Positions 6,242 through 14,685 of a stretch of 16,073 bases of DNA are shown piece by piece. The translations under genes were made by a program, and so were the position numbers. Position 1 is the first letter of the stretch. Every line of letters starts with the position of its first letter. Source of the stretch: JAVXGM01 sp036657395. GTDB lineage: Bacteria > Bacillota > Clostridia > Peptostreptococcales > Anaerovoracaceae. A model generated the notes under the pieces. That model searched no databases. It was given only the letters and a program-made list of their open reading frames with translations, and had not been told where the DNA came from. The stretch is from positions 1-16,073 of the forward strand of contig JAVXGM010000021.1 of assembly GCA_036657395.1 (NCBI GenBank), given 5' to 3'.

Positions 6242-8788
6242 TTAGAAGATTTCCATCATTTCTGCCATTGTCTTATTTTTTTCATATCCTTCTAAAAGTT
6301 TTGATCCTGATGTTACATCCCCTATAAGGATTCCTCCTACCATGCGGTTGTTGATGAAGTACAATTTCTTGTAAACTCCTTTTGCCCAATCCTCTAACTG
6401 AAGTTCTTTGTAATGTTGGTCTGCCTTCTTACCGTTGTCTCCAATGGCAAATAGGGAAATTCCCATACCGGTATATGAATTAGATGGTGTAACTGGCTTA
6501 TAGCTAGCAACATCTCCTACTGCATTGATTCCAGCAACCTTACCCATTTCTAGTGCCTGATTCCAAATTCCAAAGCTTACCCCGTTACAGCTAGCAACAT
6601 CTCCACAGGCGTAAACATCTTCTTCACTAGTTTCCATCTTAGGGTTAACATTAATCCATCTATCACCACTAAGGCCAGCCTGAATCCCTATCCCTGAATT
6701 AGGTTTAATTCCTGCAGAAATAATCACAATCTGTGCTGGTATTTTTCTTCCATCTTCAAGTTTCACGCCCTGGCAATCTTCCTCGCCATAAATCTCATCA
6801 ATCTTGGCATTTGTAATCACTTTAATTCCTGATTTTTCTGCTGCTTCCTTGACTAACTGTGATGCTCTGCTATCCAATTGGTTTTTCATAAGTGTATCAG
6901 AAACTTCAAATATAGTTACATTCTTACCGGCTCTACAGAATTCCCATGCCCCTTCTAGGCCTAGTACTCCACCGCCAATTATGGCAACTTCTTTTGTGTG
7001 ATCAATCTTTTCTCTGATTTTGTTTGCATCATCTAATTTTCTGATGGAAAATACGCTTCCTTTGCTTGAGCCTTTAATTGGTGGCATATTACATTCTGCA
7101 CCAGTGGCTAAAATTAATTTGTCATAGGGTCTTGTCTGTCCATCTGATAATTTAAGTTTCTTATTTACCTTGTCCATAGATTCTACTGTAGTATCAAGGG
7201 TAAGCTTAATATTGTTATCCTGGTACCAGTCTAACTGCTTTGTGAAGAAGTTAATGGCATCAAACTCTGACAAGATTCCTTTAGTAAGCATTGGTCTGTT
7301 GTAGCAAAATACGCTTTCTGAAGAAATGATTTCCACCGAGCAGGTAGTGTCCCTTTTTCTAATTTCCATGCAGGCTGCAAGAGATGCAGCTCCGCTTCCT
7401 ACGATTAGAATCTTTTGATCTGTCTTTGCCTTAAATATCACATCATCTACAGGCACTGGAACGAACTGCTCTGGGCCTACGCCGCAAACAGGACAAGCTT
7501 CTGGTGGAGCTGACCCTTCAATAACTTCTCCGCAAACTAGGCATTTCCACCCGATTTTTGCTGCTATAGGCTCAGGTTCAACAATCTGCCCTTTTTCAAC
7601 ACATTTACCAAAATTATATCCAAATTCAAAGGCTTCTTCAAGTTGGGCTTTAGAAGGCTTAAATTTAACCTTAAGACCCTTGCCATAAACTTTCATTCTA
7701 AGCTGTTTAATTCTTTCCATAATATGTGGAACACCTTCTCCACTCCAGCCATATGAACCAAAAGCAGATCCAATTTTCTTTACACAGTGGGCTGGGAATA
7801 TGCTAGTTGTCAAATCCCAAATAGGCTTTAAAGCCTCTCCTAAAATGGTTGGAGTGCCAAAGAGTATACCATCTGCCCAATAAAGGTCTGCTACAACTTC
7901 ATCTACATTAGCTGTAACTAAATCGTATAGATTTACATCAATGTCGCCGGAAGCTTTGATTCCTTCTTCTATCTTAAGAGCTAAAGTTTCTGTATATCCG
8001 TAGGCTGCTACGTATGGAATAGCAACTGTTTTTTTCTTATTAGGGTTACTTTCTGTAGACCACTGTTTGTATGTGTTTACTATCTTCCATGGATCCTCAT
8101 TTAAAACTGGTCCATGTCCGGGACAAATCATATCTATGTCCAAGTCTTTTATCTTGTCTATTGCCTTAAGTACATATGGCTTGAAAGGTCCCATAATACA
8201 GTCATAATAATACTTAAGAGCACTTTCGTATCCTTTGTGGTCTGTAATTTTTGAGTTTAACACTTGGTCAAAGCTGTAATGTGCTCCAAATGAGTCACAT
8301 GAAATCAATGTTTTATCTTCTTTAATATATGTATACATTGCATCTGGCCAATGTAGATTTGGCGCTGCAATAAATTCTAATGTCTTATCTCCTAAAGAAA
8401 GTGTATCTCCTTCTTTAACAATTACCGCCGCAAAATCCACATTGCATATCTCTTTCATAAATGCCATTGCTGTTGCCGTTCCTACTAGCTTAATAGCCGG
8501 ATTCATTTCAATCAATGTTGCTGCTGAGCCTGCATGATCCGGTTCTGTATGATTTACGATAATGTAGTCAATATCTTCAATCTTTACTAGTGAAGTCAAT
8601 TTATCTAAGTATTCATCCATACATTTGGCCTTAGCTGTTTCAAAAATAGCCGTCTTCTTGCTACCCTTGATCAAATATGAATTGTAACTTGTGCCATATT
8701 CGGTATTCATAATAATATCGAACACATCCAATTCTGGATCTAAAATTCCTGTCCAATAAAAATCTTTCTTTAATTCTAATGTTTTCAT
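6242..8788 (-). CDS. Flavodiiron protein-rubredoxin-NADH:rubredoxin oxidoreductase fusion
   Basis: An 848-residue cytoplasmic enzyme that contains a whole electron chain for reducing O2 to water (or NO to N2O). Residues 1-250 form a metallo-beta-lactamase-like diiron domain with ligands H80-x-E82-x-D84-H85, H146, D165 and H225. Residues 254-400 are a flavodoxin domain (FMN). Residues 412-445 are a rubredoxin with CLVC (416-419) and CPVC (432-435). Residues 458-848 are an FAD/NADH oxidoreductase with GSGAAS (464-469), ATG (561-563), GGGVLG (605-610) and CGD (728-730). This order corresponds to the multi-domain flavodiiron class described in Clostridia. The ATG at 8788 is chosen because AAGGAGG lies 8 nt upstream and the conserved N-terminus starts there; an in-frame ATG at 8821 lacks such support. 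All key metal and flavin ligands are present. It is transcribed divergently from yabP and appears monocistronic. Confidence 0.95.
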   Translation of the reverse strand: MKTLELKKDFYWTGILDPELDVFDIIMNTEYGTSYNSYLIKGSKKTAIFETAKAKCMDEYLDKLTSLVKIEDIDYIIVNHTEPDHAGSAATLIEMNPAIKLVGTATAMAFMKEICNVDFAAVIVKEGDTLSLGDKTLEFIAAPNLHWPDAMYTYIKEDKTLISCDSFGAHYSFDQVLNSKITDHKGYESALKYYYDCIMGPFKPYVLKAIDKIKDLDIDMICPGHGPVLNEDPWKIVNTYKQWSTESNPNKKKTVAIPYVAAYGYTETLALKIEEGIKASGDIDVNLYDLVTANVDEVVADLYWADGILFGTPTILGEALKPIWDLTTSIFPAHCVKKIGSAFGSYGWSGEGVPHIMERIKQLRMKVYGKGLKVKFKPSKAQLEEAFEFGYNFGKCVEKGQIVEPEPIAAKIGWKCLVCGEVIEGSAPPEACPVCGVGPEQFVPVPVDDVIFKAKTDQKILIVGSGAASLAACMEIRKRDTTCSVEIISSESVFCYNRPMLTKGILSEFDAINFFTKQLDWYQDNNIKLTLDTTVESMDKVNKKLKLSDGQTRPYDKLILATGAECNMPPIKGSSKGSVFSIRKLDDANKIREKIDHTKEVAIIGGGVLGLEGAWEFCRAGKNVTIFEVSDTLMKNQLDSRASQLVKEAAEKSGIKVITNAKIDEIYGEEDCQGVKLEDGRKIPAQIVIISAGIKPNSGIGIQAGLSGDRWINVNPKMETSEEDVYACGDVASCNGVSFGIWNQALEMGKVAGINAVGDVASYKPVTPSNSYTGMGISLFAIGDNGKKADQHYKELQLEDWAKGVYKKLYFINNRMVGGILIGDVTSGSKLLEGYEKNKTMAEMMEIF

Positions 8789-8985
8789 TTTATATTCCTC
8801 CTTATTTAAGTCAAATGCCATGCCTATTATGGACTATTATCTATGCAGTAATGATATACCCTGCCTATGGAAAAAGAAACTATTTTTTTACTACTTGAAT
8901 TTAATTACTTTGTAAGAATCAACACACACATTGGTCACAAATATAGATTAAACTAACCAATGATGTTCTAGGTAGACCTTTCTTT

Positions 8986-8993
8986 CATATAAT
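8986..8993 (+). promoter_or_regulatory. Candidate -10 element upstream of yabP
   Basis: CATATAAT lies 24 nt before the yabP start codon. It contains a perfect TATAAT but also fits the sigma-E-type CATACAnT seen before yabP-family genes. No convincing -35 for either factor was found at the proper spacing, so the sigma factor is open. The remaining divergent gap (8789-9017) shows no hairpin; no clear promoter was found for the minus-strand flavodiiron gene. Confidence 0.38.
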
Positions 8994-9017
8994 ATTTAAA
9001 TAAAGGGAGGGATTCTC

Positions 9018-9278
9018 ATGGAAAATCATAACATTACTATAGATAACAGACAACGGATCTCTATTACGGAGGTTGGCGATATTGACAGCTTTGATGAAAC
9101 GGAAATTCGGGTCAATTTAAAGTCCGGCGGGTTGATGATTAAGGGTCAAGGTCTACACATACAAAAGCTGGATTTGTCTGATGGAAATGCTATTATCACT
9201 GGAGAAATTGACTCTCTGGCTTACTCCCAGCTAAAGGAGAAGGGGCAAAAAAGCTTACTTAAAAAGATTCTCAAATGA
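9018..9278 (+). CDS. yabP: Sporulation protein YabP (YabP/YqfC family)
   Basis: An 86-residue protein with the family core: an N-terminal NRQRISITEVGDIDSFDE segment, then LKSGGLMIKGQGLHIQKLDL and a GEIDSLAYSQ ending. YabP-family proteins belong to the spore-coat/mother-cell programme; in Bacillus yabP is a sporulation gene transcribed by sigma-E. The length is normal. The ribosome binding site GGGAGG lies 7 nt upstream. Its stop overlaps the yabQ start in an ATGA tetranucleotide, so the two are translationally coupled. Confidence 0.9.
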   Translation: MENHNITIDNRQRISITEVGDIDSFDETEIRVNLKSGGLMIKGQGLHIQKLDLSDGNAIITGEIDSLAYSQLKEKGQKSLLKKILK

Positions 9279-9646
9279 TTTTGGACTTAACTGCGCTTAT
9301 TAAATCACAGGGCTTTAATTGCTTGATCATGTTTGGTGGTGGTATAGCTATTGGTATGTTTTACTCCTTATGCTCTTTCATTTCACACTTGATCAATTTA
9401 AAAGGCTGGGGAAAAATAATAGCTGAACTTATCTTTTGGGCGTTAGCCGCTTTGCTCAGCAGTCAATTCCTATATTACTGCACTTATGGCCAATTTAACT
9501 TCCATTGTCTATGTGCCTTTCTCTTAGGTCCTTTATTGTGGAAAAAGCTCTTTTATGGTACAATAAAATCGAGTACGCTTACATTTAAAAATCAAGAAAA
9601 ACTAAGGAAAAATCATGGTAAAGAAGAGACGAAGTCAGGAGTTTAA
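9275..9646 (+). CDS. yabQ: Sporulation membrane protein YabQ
   Basis: A 123-residue protein with three hydrophobic segments (about 16-40, 47-70 and 73-95) and a basic, charged C-terminal tail. The GIAIGMFYSL motif in the first helix is typical of YabQ, an integral membrane protein needed for spore cortex formation in Bacillus. It overlaps yabP by 4 nt and runs 32 nt into divIC. The yabP-yabQ-divIC order is conserved in spore formers, which supports the call despite low family sequence conservation. Confidence 0.87.
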   Translation: MILDLTALIKSQGFNCLIMFGGGIAIGMFYSLCSFISHLINLKGWGKIIAELIFWALAALLSSQFLYYCTYGQFNFHCLCAFLLGPLLWKKLFYGTIKSSTLTFKNQEKLRKNHGKEETKSGV

Positions 9647-10061
9647 AAACAGCAATAAGGTAATTGATATTGCTCAGGCTCGTGAAGAAAGACAAGATAA
9701 AAGGCGAAAGCATAGAACAAAAATAAAAGAATCGGATTCTGCCAAGAAGACGATCCGAAAGGGCATAGCCCAAAATAAGAAGAAAAGAAAAGCTCTTTAT
9801 GCCATAATCATCCTGGGGATTGTGGTAATACTTAGTGTTACTTCATACAACCTTGTTTCTTTAAAACAGGATGAAAAGGCTGTCATGGCAGAGCAAACGG
9901 CACTACAAAAGGAAAAAGAAAAGTTAACTAGAGAATTAAAACAGTTAAACGACCCAGAATACATTGAAGAGCAAGCTCGTGCCCAACTAAAGCTGATCAT
10001 GCCAGGAGAAACTATATACGTTTTTCCCGAGGCATTGAAGAATACTGATGGAAAAAATTAA
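9615..10061 (+). CDS. divIC: Cell division protein DivIC/FtsB family
   Basis: A 148-residue bitopic protein. A long, very basic cytoplasmic N-terminus (1-59) precedes one transmembrane helix (about 60-80). A coiled coil (83-112) and the family signature DPEYIEEQARAQLKLIMPGE (113-132) follow. DivIC/FtsB proteins bridge early and late divisome components at the septum. The basic tail is longer than in E. coli FtsB but usual in Firmicutes. The start lies inside yabQ with a 32-nt overlap and AAGGAA upstream. The 3' end overlaps rnmV by 14 nt. Confidence 0.92.
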   Translation: MVKKRRSQEFKNSNKVIDIAQAREERQDKRRKHRTKIKESDSAKKTIRKGIAQNKKKRKALYAIIILGIVVILSVTSYNLVSLKQDEKAVMAEQTALQKEKEKLTRELKQLNDPEYIEEQARAQLKLIMPGETIYVFPEALKNTDGKN

Positions 10062-10602
10062 GGGTATGAATCCTATTAAGGAAGCCATTGTAGTGGAAGG
10101 GCGAGATGATACGGCTGCAATCAACAGAGCGGTTTGCGGACATACTATTGAAACTCACGGCTTTGGGATTAGAAAAGAAACATGGGCCCTTTTGGAAAAG
10201 GCTTATTGGGATTTAGGGCTAATTATTTTTACTGACCCTGACCATTCCGGAGAGGAAATCAGAAAAAAACTTAGTGATAGATTTCCTTTAGCTAAACATG
10301 CTTATTTATCTAGAAGTGAAGCGACTAAAGGTACTGATATAGGCATTGAAAACGCTCAGCCCCAAGCTATACAAGAAGCTTTGGAGAAGGCTCATTATTC
10401 TATAAAAGATGACAACAATGAATTTACTCTAGCTGACATGACTATTTATGGTCTTTCTGGCACAAATGCCGCTGCTGCACGTCGGGACAAGTTAGGTAAG
10501 GTGCTTGGTATTGGCTATGGAAACAGCAGAACTTTCTTAAAAAAATTAAATCAATTTGGTATAGATCGGGAAACCTTTCTCCGCCATATTCAGGAGATAT
10601 AA
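10048..10602 (+). CDS. rnmV: Ribonuclease M5 (5S rRNA maturation)
   Basis: A 184-residue protein with an N-terminal Toprim domain: catalytic Glu17 in IVVEGRDD and the DxD pair 63/65 in FTDPDHSGE. The C-terminal half has the LSGTNAAAARRDKLGK-like motif of RNase M5. The enzyme trims precursor 5S rRNA in the cytoplasm with help from ribosomal protein L18. The length is typical. The ATG at 10048 overlaps the end of divIC; a second ATG at 10066 has its purine-rich stretch only 1 nt away and is less likely. The gene ends immediately before ksgA, a frequent Firmicutes pairing. Confidence 0.93.
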   Translation: MEKIKGMNPIKEAIVVEGRDDTAAINRAVCGHTIETHGFGIRKETWALLEKAYWDLGLIIFTDPDHSGEEIRKKLSDRFPLAKHAYLSRSEATKGTDIGIENAQPQAIQEALEKAHYSIKDDNNEFTLADMTIYGLSGTNAAAARRDKLGKVLGIGYGNSRTFLKKLNQFGIDRETFLRHIQEI

Positions 10603-11466
10603 ATGAAACTATATGCACCCTCTACAATTAGAGATATTAAAGACAAACATAACTTCCGTCTTTCCAAAAGTTTAGGTCAAAATTTTCTTACGGATAAAAA
10701 TATTATTGATAAAATTATTAATGAATCCAATATTTCACCTAATGACTTGGTCATTGAAATTGGCCCCGGGATTGGCGTAATTACCGCAGAGCTTGCAGAA
10801 AAAGGGAAAAAGGTTGTCGCTGTAGAAATCGACAAAGCACTGATTCCCATTCTCAAAGACACACTCCATGATTATGACAACGTGGAAGTGATATGTGGAG
10901 ACATTTTGAAAACGGATCTACAGAAGATAATAGATGATAATCAGCCAGTTTCTGGTGTGAAAATAATTGGGAATCTTCCTTACTATATTACGACCCCAAT
11001 TATTATGAATATTTTAGAAAGTGGCGTTACTGCTGACAGCATTACGATAATGATGCAAAAAGAAGTAGCTGACCGGATTAAATCCCCCCCAGGTAACCGA
11101 GTCTATGGAGCACTTTCTGTGGCAGTGCAATATTATTGTATAGTCCATCAAGTAGCTTCTGTTCCCAAGGAGGTTTTTATTCCTCAACCAAAGGTGGATT
11201 CCACTGTACTTCGCCTGGATATTCGAAAAGACAGGCCTGTGGAGTTAATTGATGAAAGTGCATTTTTTGCCTGCGTAAAGGCTGGCTTTGGTCAGAGAAG
11301 GAAGACCCTACTCAATTCTCTTATGGCAACAGGATTAGCTAAAGATGATGTGAGAGAGGTCCTAAACAACGCTGGTATTGATCCAATTCGCCGAGCTGAA
11401 ACTCTTAATATGGATGAGTTTGGAAAAATTGCCAACAGTCTTACACTAAAGAGAAAAGAACAATAA
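10603..11466 (+). CDS. rsmA: 16S rRNA dimethyladenosine transferase KsgA/RsmA
   Basis: A 287-residue SAM-dependent methyltransferase that dimethylates two adjacent adenosines near the 3' end of 16S rRNA, a late step in small-subunit assembly. Visible features are SLGQNFLTD (23-31), SAM motif I VIEIGPGIGVI (50-60), the acidic VEIDK (74-78), GDIL (99-102) and the catalytic NLPYYITTP (124-132). The length matches the family. Its ATG directly abuts the rnmV stop, with AGGAG 6 nt upstream inside rnmV. Confidence 0.96.
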   Translation: MKLYAPSTIRDIKDKHNFRLSKSLGQNFLTDKNIIDKIINESNISPNDLVIEIGPGIGVITAELAEKGKKVVAVEIDKALIPILKDTLHDYDNVEVICGDILKTDLQKIIDDNQPVSGVKIIGNLPYYITTPIIMNILESGVTADSITIMMQKEVADRIKSPPGNRVYGALSVAVQYYCIVHQVASVPKEVFIPQPKVDSTVLRLDIRKDRPVELIDESAFFACVKAGFGQRRKTLLNSLMATGLAKDDVREVLNNAGIDPIRRAETLNMDEFGKIANSLTLKRKEQ

Positions 11467-11491
11467 TTTTATTACAGGAGACCTGATTATT

Positions 11492-13471
11492 ATGAAAAAA
11501 TTAACGTATATTCGCAATAAGTTTGGACGGCATTATATTTTAATATCCGCCATACTCGCAATTTTAATAAATCTAACTATTGAATCCCTATCCCGCCATT
11601 CTTTAATTGCTGGATGTAGTTTTTTGATTAACTCCCCTGGGGTGTTTTTCTTTAATTCAATTATTATTTTCGCAACCTATTCTATAGCATATCTATTTCG
11701 AAGAAAAATATTTTGCTATGTGGTCATTTCCAGTCTATGGTTGATTTTAGGCGCTGTAAACTCTGTGATCCTCATTAATAGAATGACGCCTTTTACCACC
11801 AAGGATATATCCAATCTGGGAGACGGCTTGTCTATTGTGACTTCCTACTTAACTCCGGTGACTATTGTTTTATCAATTATAGGTGCCATTGCAGTAGTTG
11901 GTGGTATAGTTTCCTTGTTTATTTTTGCTCCAAAATCAACAGAAAAGGTTAATTACAAAAAAAGCATAGCGGCTTTTGTAATTATTACGCTTTGTGCTCT
12001 AGGTGTTTGCCAGCTAGCAATAAAGACTCACACTGTGGATACTTACTTTGCAAACCTAGGCTACGCTTATCGTGACTATGGCCTGCCTTATTGCTTTATC
12101 AGCACATGGCTTAACACTGGTGTTGACAAACCTGCCCACTATTCTAAGGATATGATCCAAAGCATTTTTACCAAGGGAGAATTAGGCAAGGACGGTATCT
12201 ATGAGTCGAAAAAAACTTCCACAGATAAGGAGCACCCAAATATAATCTTTCTCCAGCTAGAATCCTTTATTGACCCTTTGTCAGTAGAAGGACTTTCTTA
12301 TTCGGAAGATCCTATTCCAAACTTTAGAAAAATGATGAAAAAATATTCCTCGGGATACCTAACTGTTCCATCTGTTGGTGCAGGAACTGCCAATACCGAA
12401 TTTGAAGCTCTGACTGGTATCAGCCTTAAATTTTTTGGCCCAGGAGAGTATCCATATAAATCAGTTTTGCAAAAGCGGACATCGGAAAGTCTACCTTATG
12501 ATTTAGGTAATTTGGGCTATTCTTCCCATGCGATTCATAATCACCGAGGTGCTTTTTATGGAAGAAACAAGGTCTTTTCCAGTTTAGGATTTGACACCTT
12601 TACTTCTTTGGAATATATGAATAACGTGGTGAAAACCCAAAAAAGTTGGGCTAAAGATAGCCTTTTAATCGATCAGATATCTGATGCTTTAAACTCCACA
12701 AAAAATGAGGATTTTATCTATACAATTTCCGTTCAAGGTCACGGTAAATATCCTACGGAAAAACTAATTGGAAACCCTAAGATTAAGGTGACCAAAGCGC
12801 CCAATGAAGCTACAAAATGGCAATACGAATACTATGTAAATCAGCTCTACGAGATGGACTTATTTGTTAAGGAACTTACACAGACCCTAGAAAATTACGG
12901 AGAAAACACGGTTTTAGTCATGTATGGGGATCATTTACCTGCTCTAGATATGTCAGAGGAACAAATGAAAAACAACAATCTGTTCCAAACTCAATATGTA
13001 GTCTGGAATAATTTTGACCTGAAGAAGGAAGACAAGGATTTGGCGGCCTATCAGCTTAGTGCTCAGGTTCTAAATCAAGTGGACATCCATAAAGGATTGT
13101 TTGTTAAGTATCACCAAAATTATCAAAAGGATAAAAATTATATTCCAAATTTACAAGCTTTAGCCTATGATACACTTTACGGTAAAAAGTATATTTATGG
13201 TGGTAAATCACCATTTAAGCCTACTGATTTACAAATGGGCATTAAAAAAATTAAGGTAAAGGAAGTCGTTAAAATTGGGGAAGATTACTTTATTAAGGGG
13301 CAAAACTTTACAGAATATAGCAAGGTTTCTCTGGATGGAGAGATTTTAAATACTGTTTATCTGGGTCCAACTATTCTTGCCCTTAATGATGACATAGATC
13401 CTAAGGATGCAAGTAAAATGAAAATTAGCCAAGTTGAAAAGAAAAATTCCATACTCAGCACGACCGAGTAA
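11492..13471 (+). CDS. LTA-synthase-like membrane sulfatase-fold phosphotransferase
   Basis: A 659-residue membrane enzyme of the LtaS/alkaline phosphatase superfamily. About five hydrophobic segments (14-30, 51-68, 74-95, 122-146, 159-177) anchor an extracellular catalytic domain (about 248-540). Expected metal and catalytic residues are in place: Glu257 (FLQLESF), nucleophile Thr299 (GAGTANTEFE) and Asp480-His481 (MYGDHLPAL). Such enzymes transfer glycerol phosphate, or a related group, to envelope polymers. From about 580 a C-terminal extension (VKIGEDYFIKGQNFTEYSKV) resembles a small beta domain often attached to clostridial homologues. The start has CAGGAGA upstream, 25 nt after ksgA. 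A clear terminator ends the unit. Substrate, polymer or sugar, cannot be told from sequence. Confidence 0.9.
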   Translation: MKKLTYIRNKFGRHYILISAILAILINLTIESLSRHSLIAGCSFLINSPGVFFFNSIIIFATYSIAYLFRRKIFCYVVISSLWLILGAVNSVILINRMTPFTTKDISNLGDGLSIVTSYLTPVTIVLSIIGAIAVVGGIVSLFIFAPKSTEKVNYKKSIAAFVIITLCALGVCQLAIKTHTVDTYFANLGYAYRDYGLPYCFISTWLNTGVDKPAHYSKDMIQSIFTKGELGKDGIYESKKTSTDKEHPNIIFLQLESFIDPLSVEGLSYSEDPIPNFRKMMKKYSSGYLTVPSVGAGTANTEFEALTGISLKFFGPGEYPYKSVLQKRTSESLPYDLGNLGYSSHAIHNHRGAFYGRNKVFSSLGFDTFTSLEYMNNVVKTQKSWAKDSLLIDQISDALNSTKNEDFIYTISVQGHGKYPTEKLIGNPKIKVTKAPNEATKWQYEYYVNQLYEMDLFVKELTQTLENYGENTVLVMYGDHLPALDMSEEQMKNNNLFQTQYVVWNNFDLKKEDKDLAAYQLSAQVLNQVDIHKGLFVKYHQNYQKDKNYIPNLQALAYDTLYGKKYIYGGKSPFKPTDLQMGIKKIKVKEVVKIGEDYFIKGQNFTEYSKVSLDGEILNTVYLGPTILALNDDIDPKDASKMKISQVEKKNSILSTTE

Positions 13472-13475
13472 GTTT

Positions 13476-13507
13476 AAAAGCAGGGTACGCCCCTGCTTTT
13501 ATTTTTT
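13476..13507 (+). terminator. Intrinsic terminator after the LTA-synthase-like gene
   Basis: A perfect 10-bp stem AAAAGCAGGG (13476-13485) and CCCTGCTTTT (13491-13500) with a 5-nt TACGC loop is followed by ATTTTTT. It begins 4 nt after the stop codon at 13469-13471. It separates the yabP-to-sulfatase unit from the acetyltransferase genes. Confidence 0.93.
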
Positions 13508-13526
13508 AGTTTAATTGGAGGATATG

Positions 13527-14063
13527 ATGAAACAATTGGAGACAACTCGACTGATTTTGAAGGACTGGAGGACGTCTTACGCCCCTCAGCTTTTTGACTA
13601 TGCTAAGAACCCTAATGTAGGTCCTCATGCCGGATGGAAACCTCACGAAAGCGTAAAAGAATCTAAGATGATTATTAAAAAAGTGTTTTTACCTAATATG
13701 GTGTGGGCCATAGAGCATAAGGAAACCCAATGCATTATTGGAAGCATTGGGCTAGAGCCAGACAAGTATCGACCCGATATAAAAAGCAAAGAGCTAGGCT
13801 ACTCACTAAATGAAGAGTTTTGGGGAAAAGGGCTTATGACAGAGGCTGCAAAGGCAGTCATCCAATATTCTTTTGTTACACTGGGTCTAGAGATGCTGAC
13901 GATTTGCACTGGATCTGAAAACTTTCGTTCCCAGTCGATCATTAAAAAATGTGGATTTACTTATGAAGGTACCTTGCGAAAAGCTTATCGTATCTTTGAT
14001 GGCAGCCTGAGAGATGTCCTTTGCTATTCCATTATGAAGGAGGAATATTTCAATGAAAATTGA
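13527..14063 (+). CDS. GNAT acetyltransferase (RimJ/RimL type)
   Basis: A 178-residue acetyl-CoA-dependent N-acyltransferase. The N-terminus LETTRLILKDWR is typical of RimJ/RimL-like enzymes. ELGYSLNEEFWGKGLMTEA holds the acetyl-CoA pyrophosphate-binding region, and ENFRSQSIIKKCGFTYEGTLRKA is the C-terminal motif. The substrate could be a protein N-terminus or a small molecule and is not predictable. The frame is open back to a TTG at 13515, but ATG 13527 is preferred because GGAGG (13517-13521) lies 5 nt upstream. It overlaps the next acetyltransferase gene by 11 nt. Confidence 0.87.
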   Translation: MKQLETTRLILKDWRTSYAPQLFDYAKNPNVGPHAGWKPHESVKESKMIIKKVFLPNMVWAIEHKETQCIIGSIGLEPDKYRPDIKSKELGYSLNEEFWGKGLMTEAAKAVIQYSFVTLGLEMLTICTGSENFRSQSIIKKCGFTYEGTLRKAYRIFDGSLRDVLCYSIMKEEYFNEN

Positions 14064-14682
14064 TAATCTTTACCCTTTAACAAAATATGATGAAGAAAAA
14101 TTGGTTCAATTGTATTTGGATGCTTTTAAGGACTATCCTAAACTCCAGGTAGCATTTCCTGAGGAAGATAAAAAGAAAGCTGCCCTAGAGTCTACTGTCA
14201 GGTTTTATGTCGCTTACGATTTGCATTTTGGACAAGCCTTTTCACTAGACAGTGCTATTGGTGAAGCTGTCTGTGTAGTCCATTCTGATGATATGGCTTA
14301 CAATGAAGAATCCTACAGTAAGGCTGGCTGCCGCAGTGATAGGTATAAAAAGGCAATGGCTCAACTAACACCTGAGGAACAGGCTCGTCAGAGGGCTCTC
14401 TTTGATGAGGTGGATCGGCTAGAAGATACCCTTGATTTTCCTTATCCTCATTTGTACCTGGATTTTCTTGGTGTAAAAACTTCTGCTCAGCATCAAGGGC
14501 GAGGACGAAAATTAATGTCCAGAATCTGCGACTATGCTACATCAAAATCCTTACCCCTAATGCTTTTTACCAATACTTCTGATGACGTTAAATTTTATGA
14601 AAGTTTAGGCTTTAATGTTGTTGCAATCACTGAATCTAGTGAGTTTGGCTTTGTGAATACCTATTTGGTGAAAGGGGCTTGA
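14053..14682 (+). CDS. GNAT family acetyltransferase
   Basis: A 209-residue protein with the C-terminal half of a GNAT fold: the beta strand YLDFLGVKTSAQHQGRGRKL (acetyl-CoA binding QGRGRK) and LMLFTNTSDDVKFYESLGF. The N-terminal half is poorly conserved. GGAGG lies 8 nt before the ATG. It is coupled by an 11-nt overlap to the RimJ-like gene and followed within 4 nt by the ybaK-type gene, so the three form one operon. The substrate is unknown. Confidence 0.85.
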   Translation: MKIDNLYPLTKYDEEKLVQLYLDAFKDYPKLQVAFPEEDKKKAALESTVRFYVAYDLHFGQAFSLDSAIGEAVCVVHSDDMAYNEESYSKAGCRSDRYKKAMAQLTPEEQARQRALFDEVDRLEDTLDFPYPHLYLDFLGVKTSAQHQGRGRKLMSRICDYATSKSLPLMLFTNTSDDVKFYESLGFNVVAITESSEFGFVNTYLVKGA

Positions 14683-14685
14683 TTT

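Noticed and set aside
8824..8840. Direct repeat CTATTAT/CTATTAT with 10-bp period before the flavodiiron gene
   Set aside because: Short and AT-rich, only two copies, within normal expectation for this base composition.
13515..13526. TTG or first ATG start of the RimJ-like acetyltransferase
   Set aside because: These start codons overlap or crowd the GGAGG at 13517-13521; ATG 13527 has the proper spacing.
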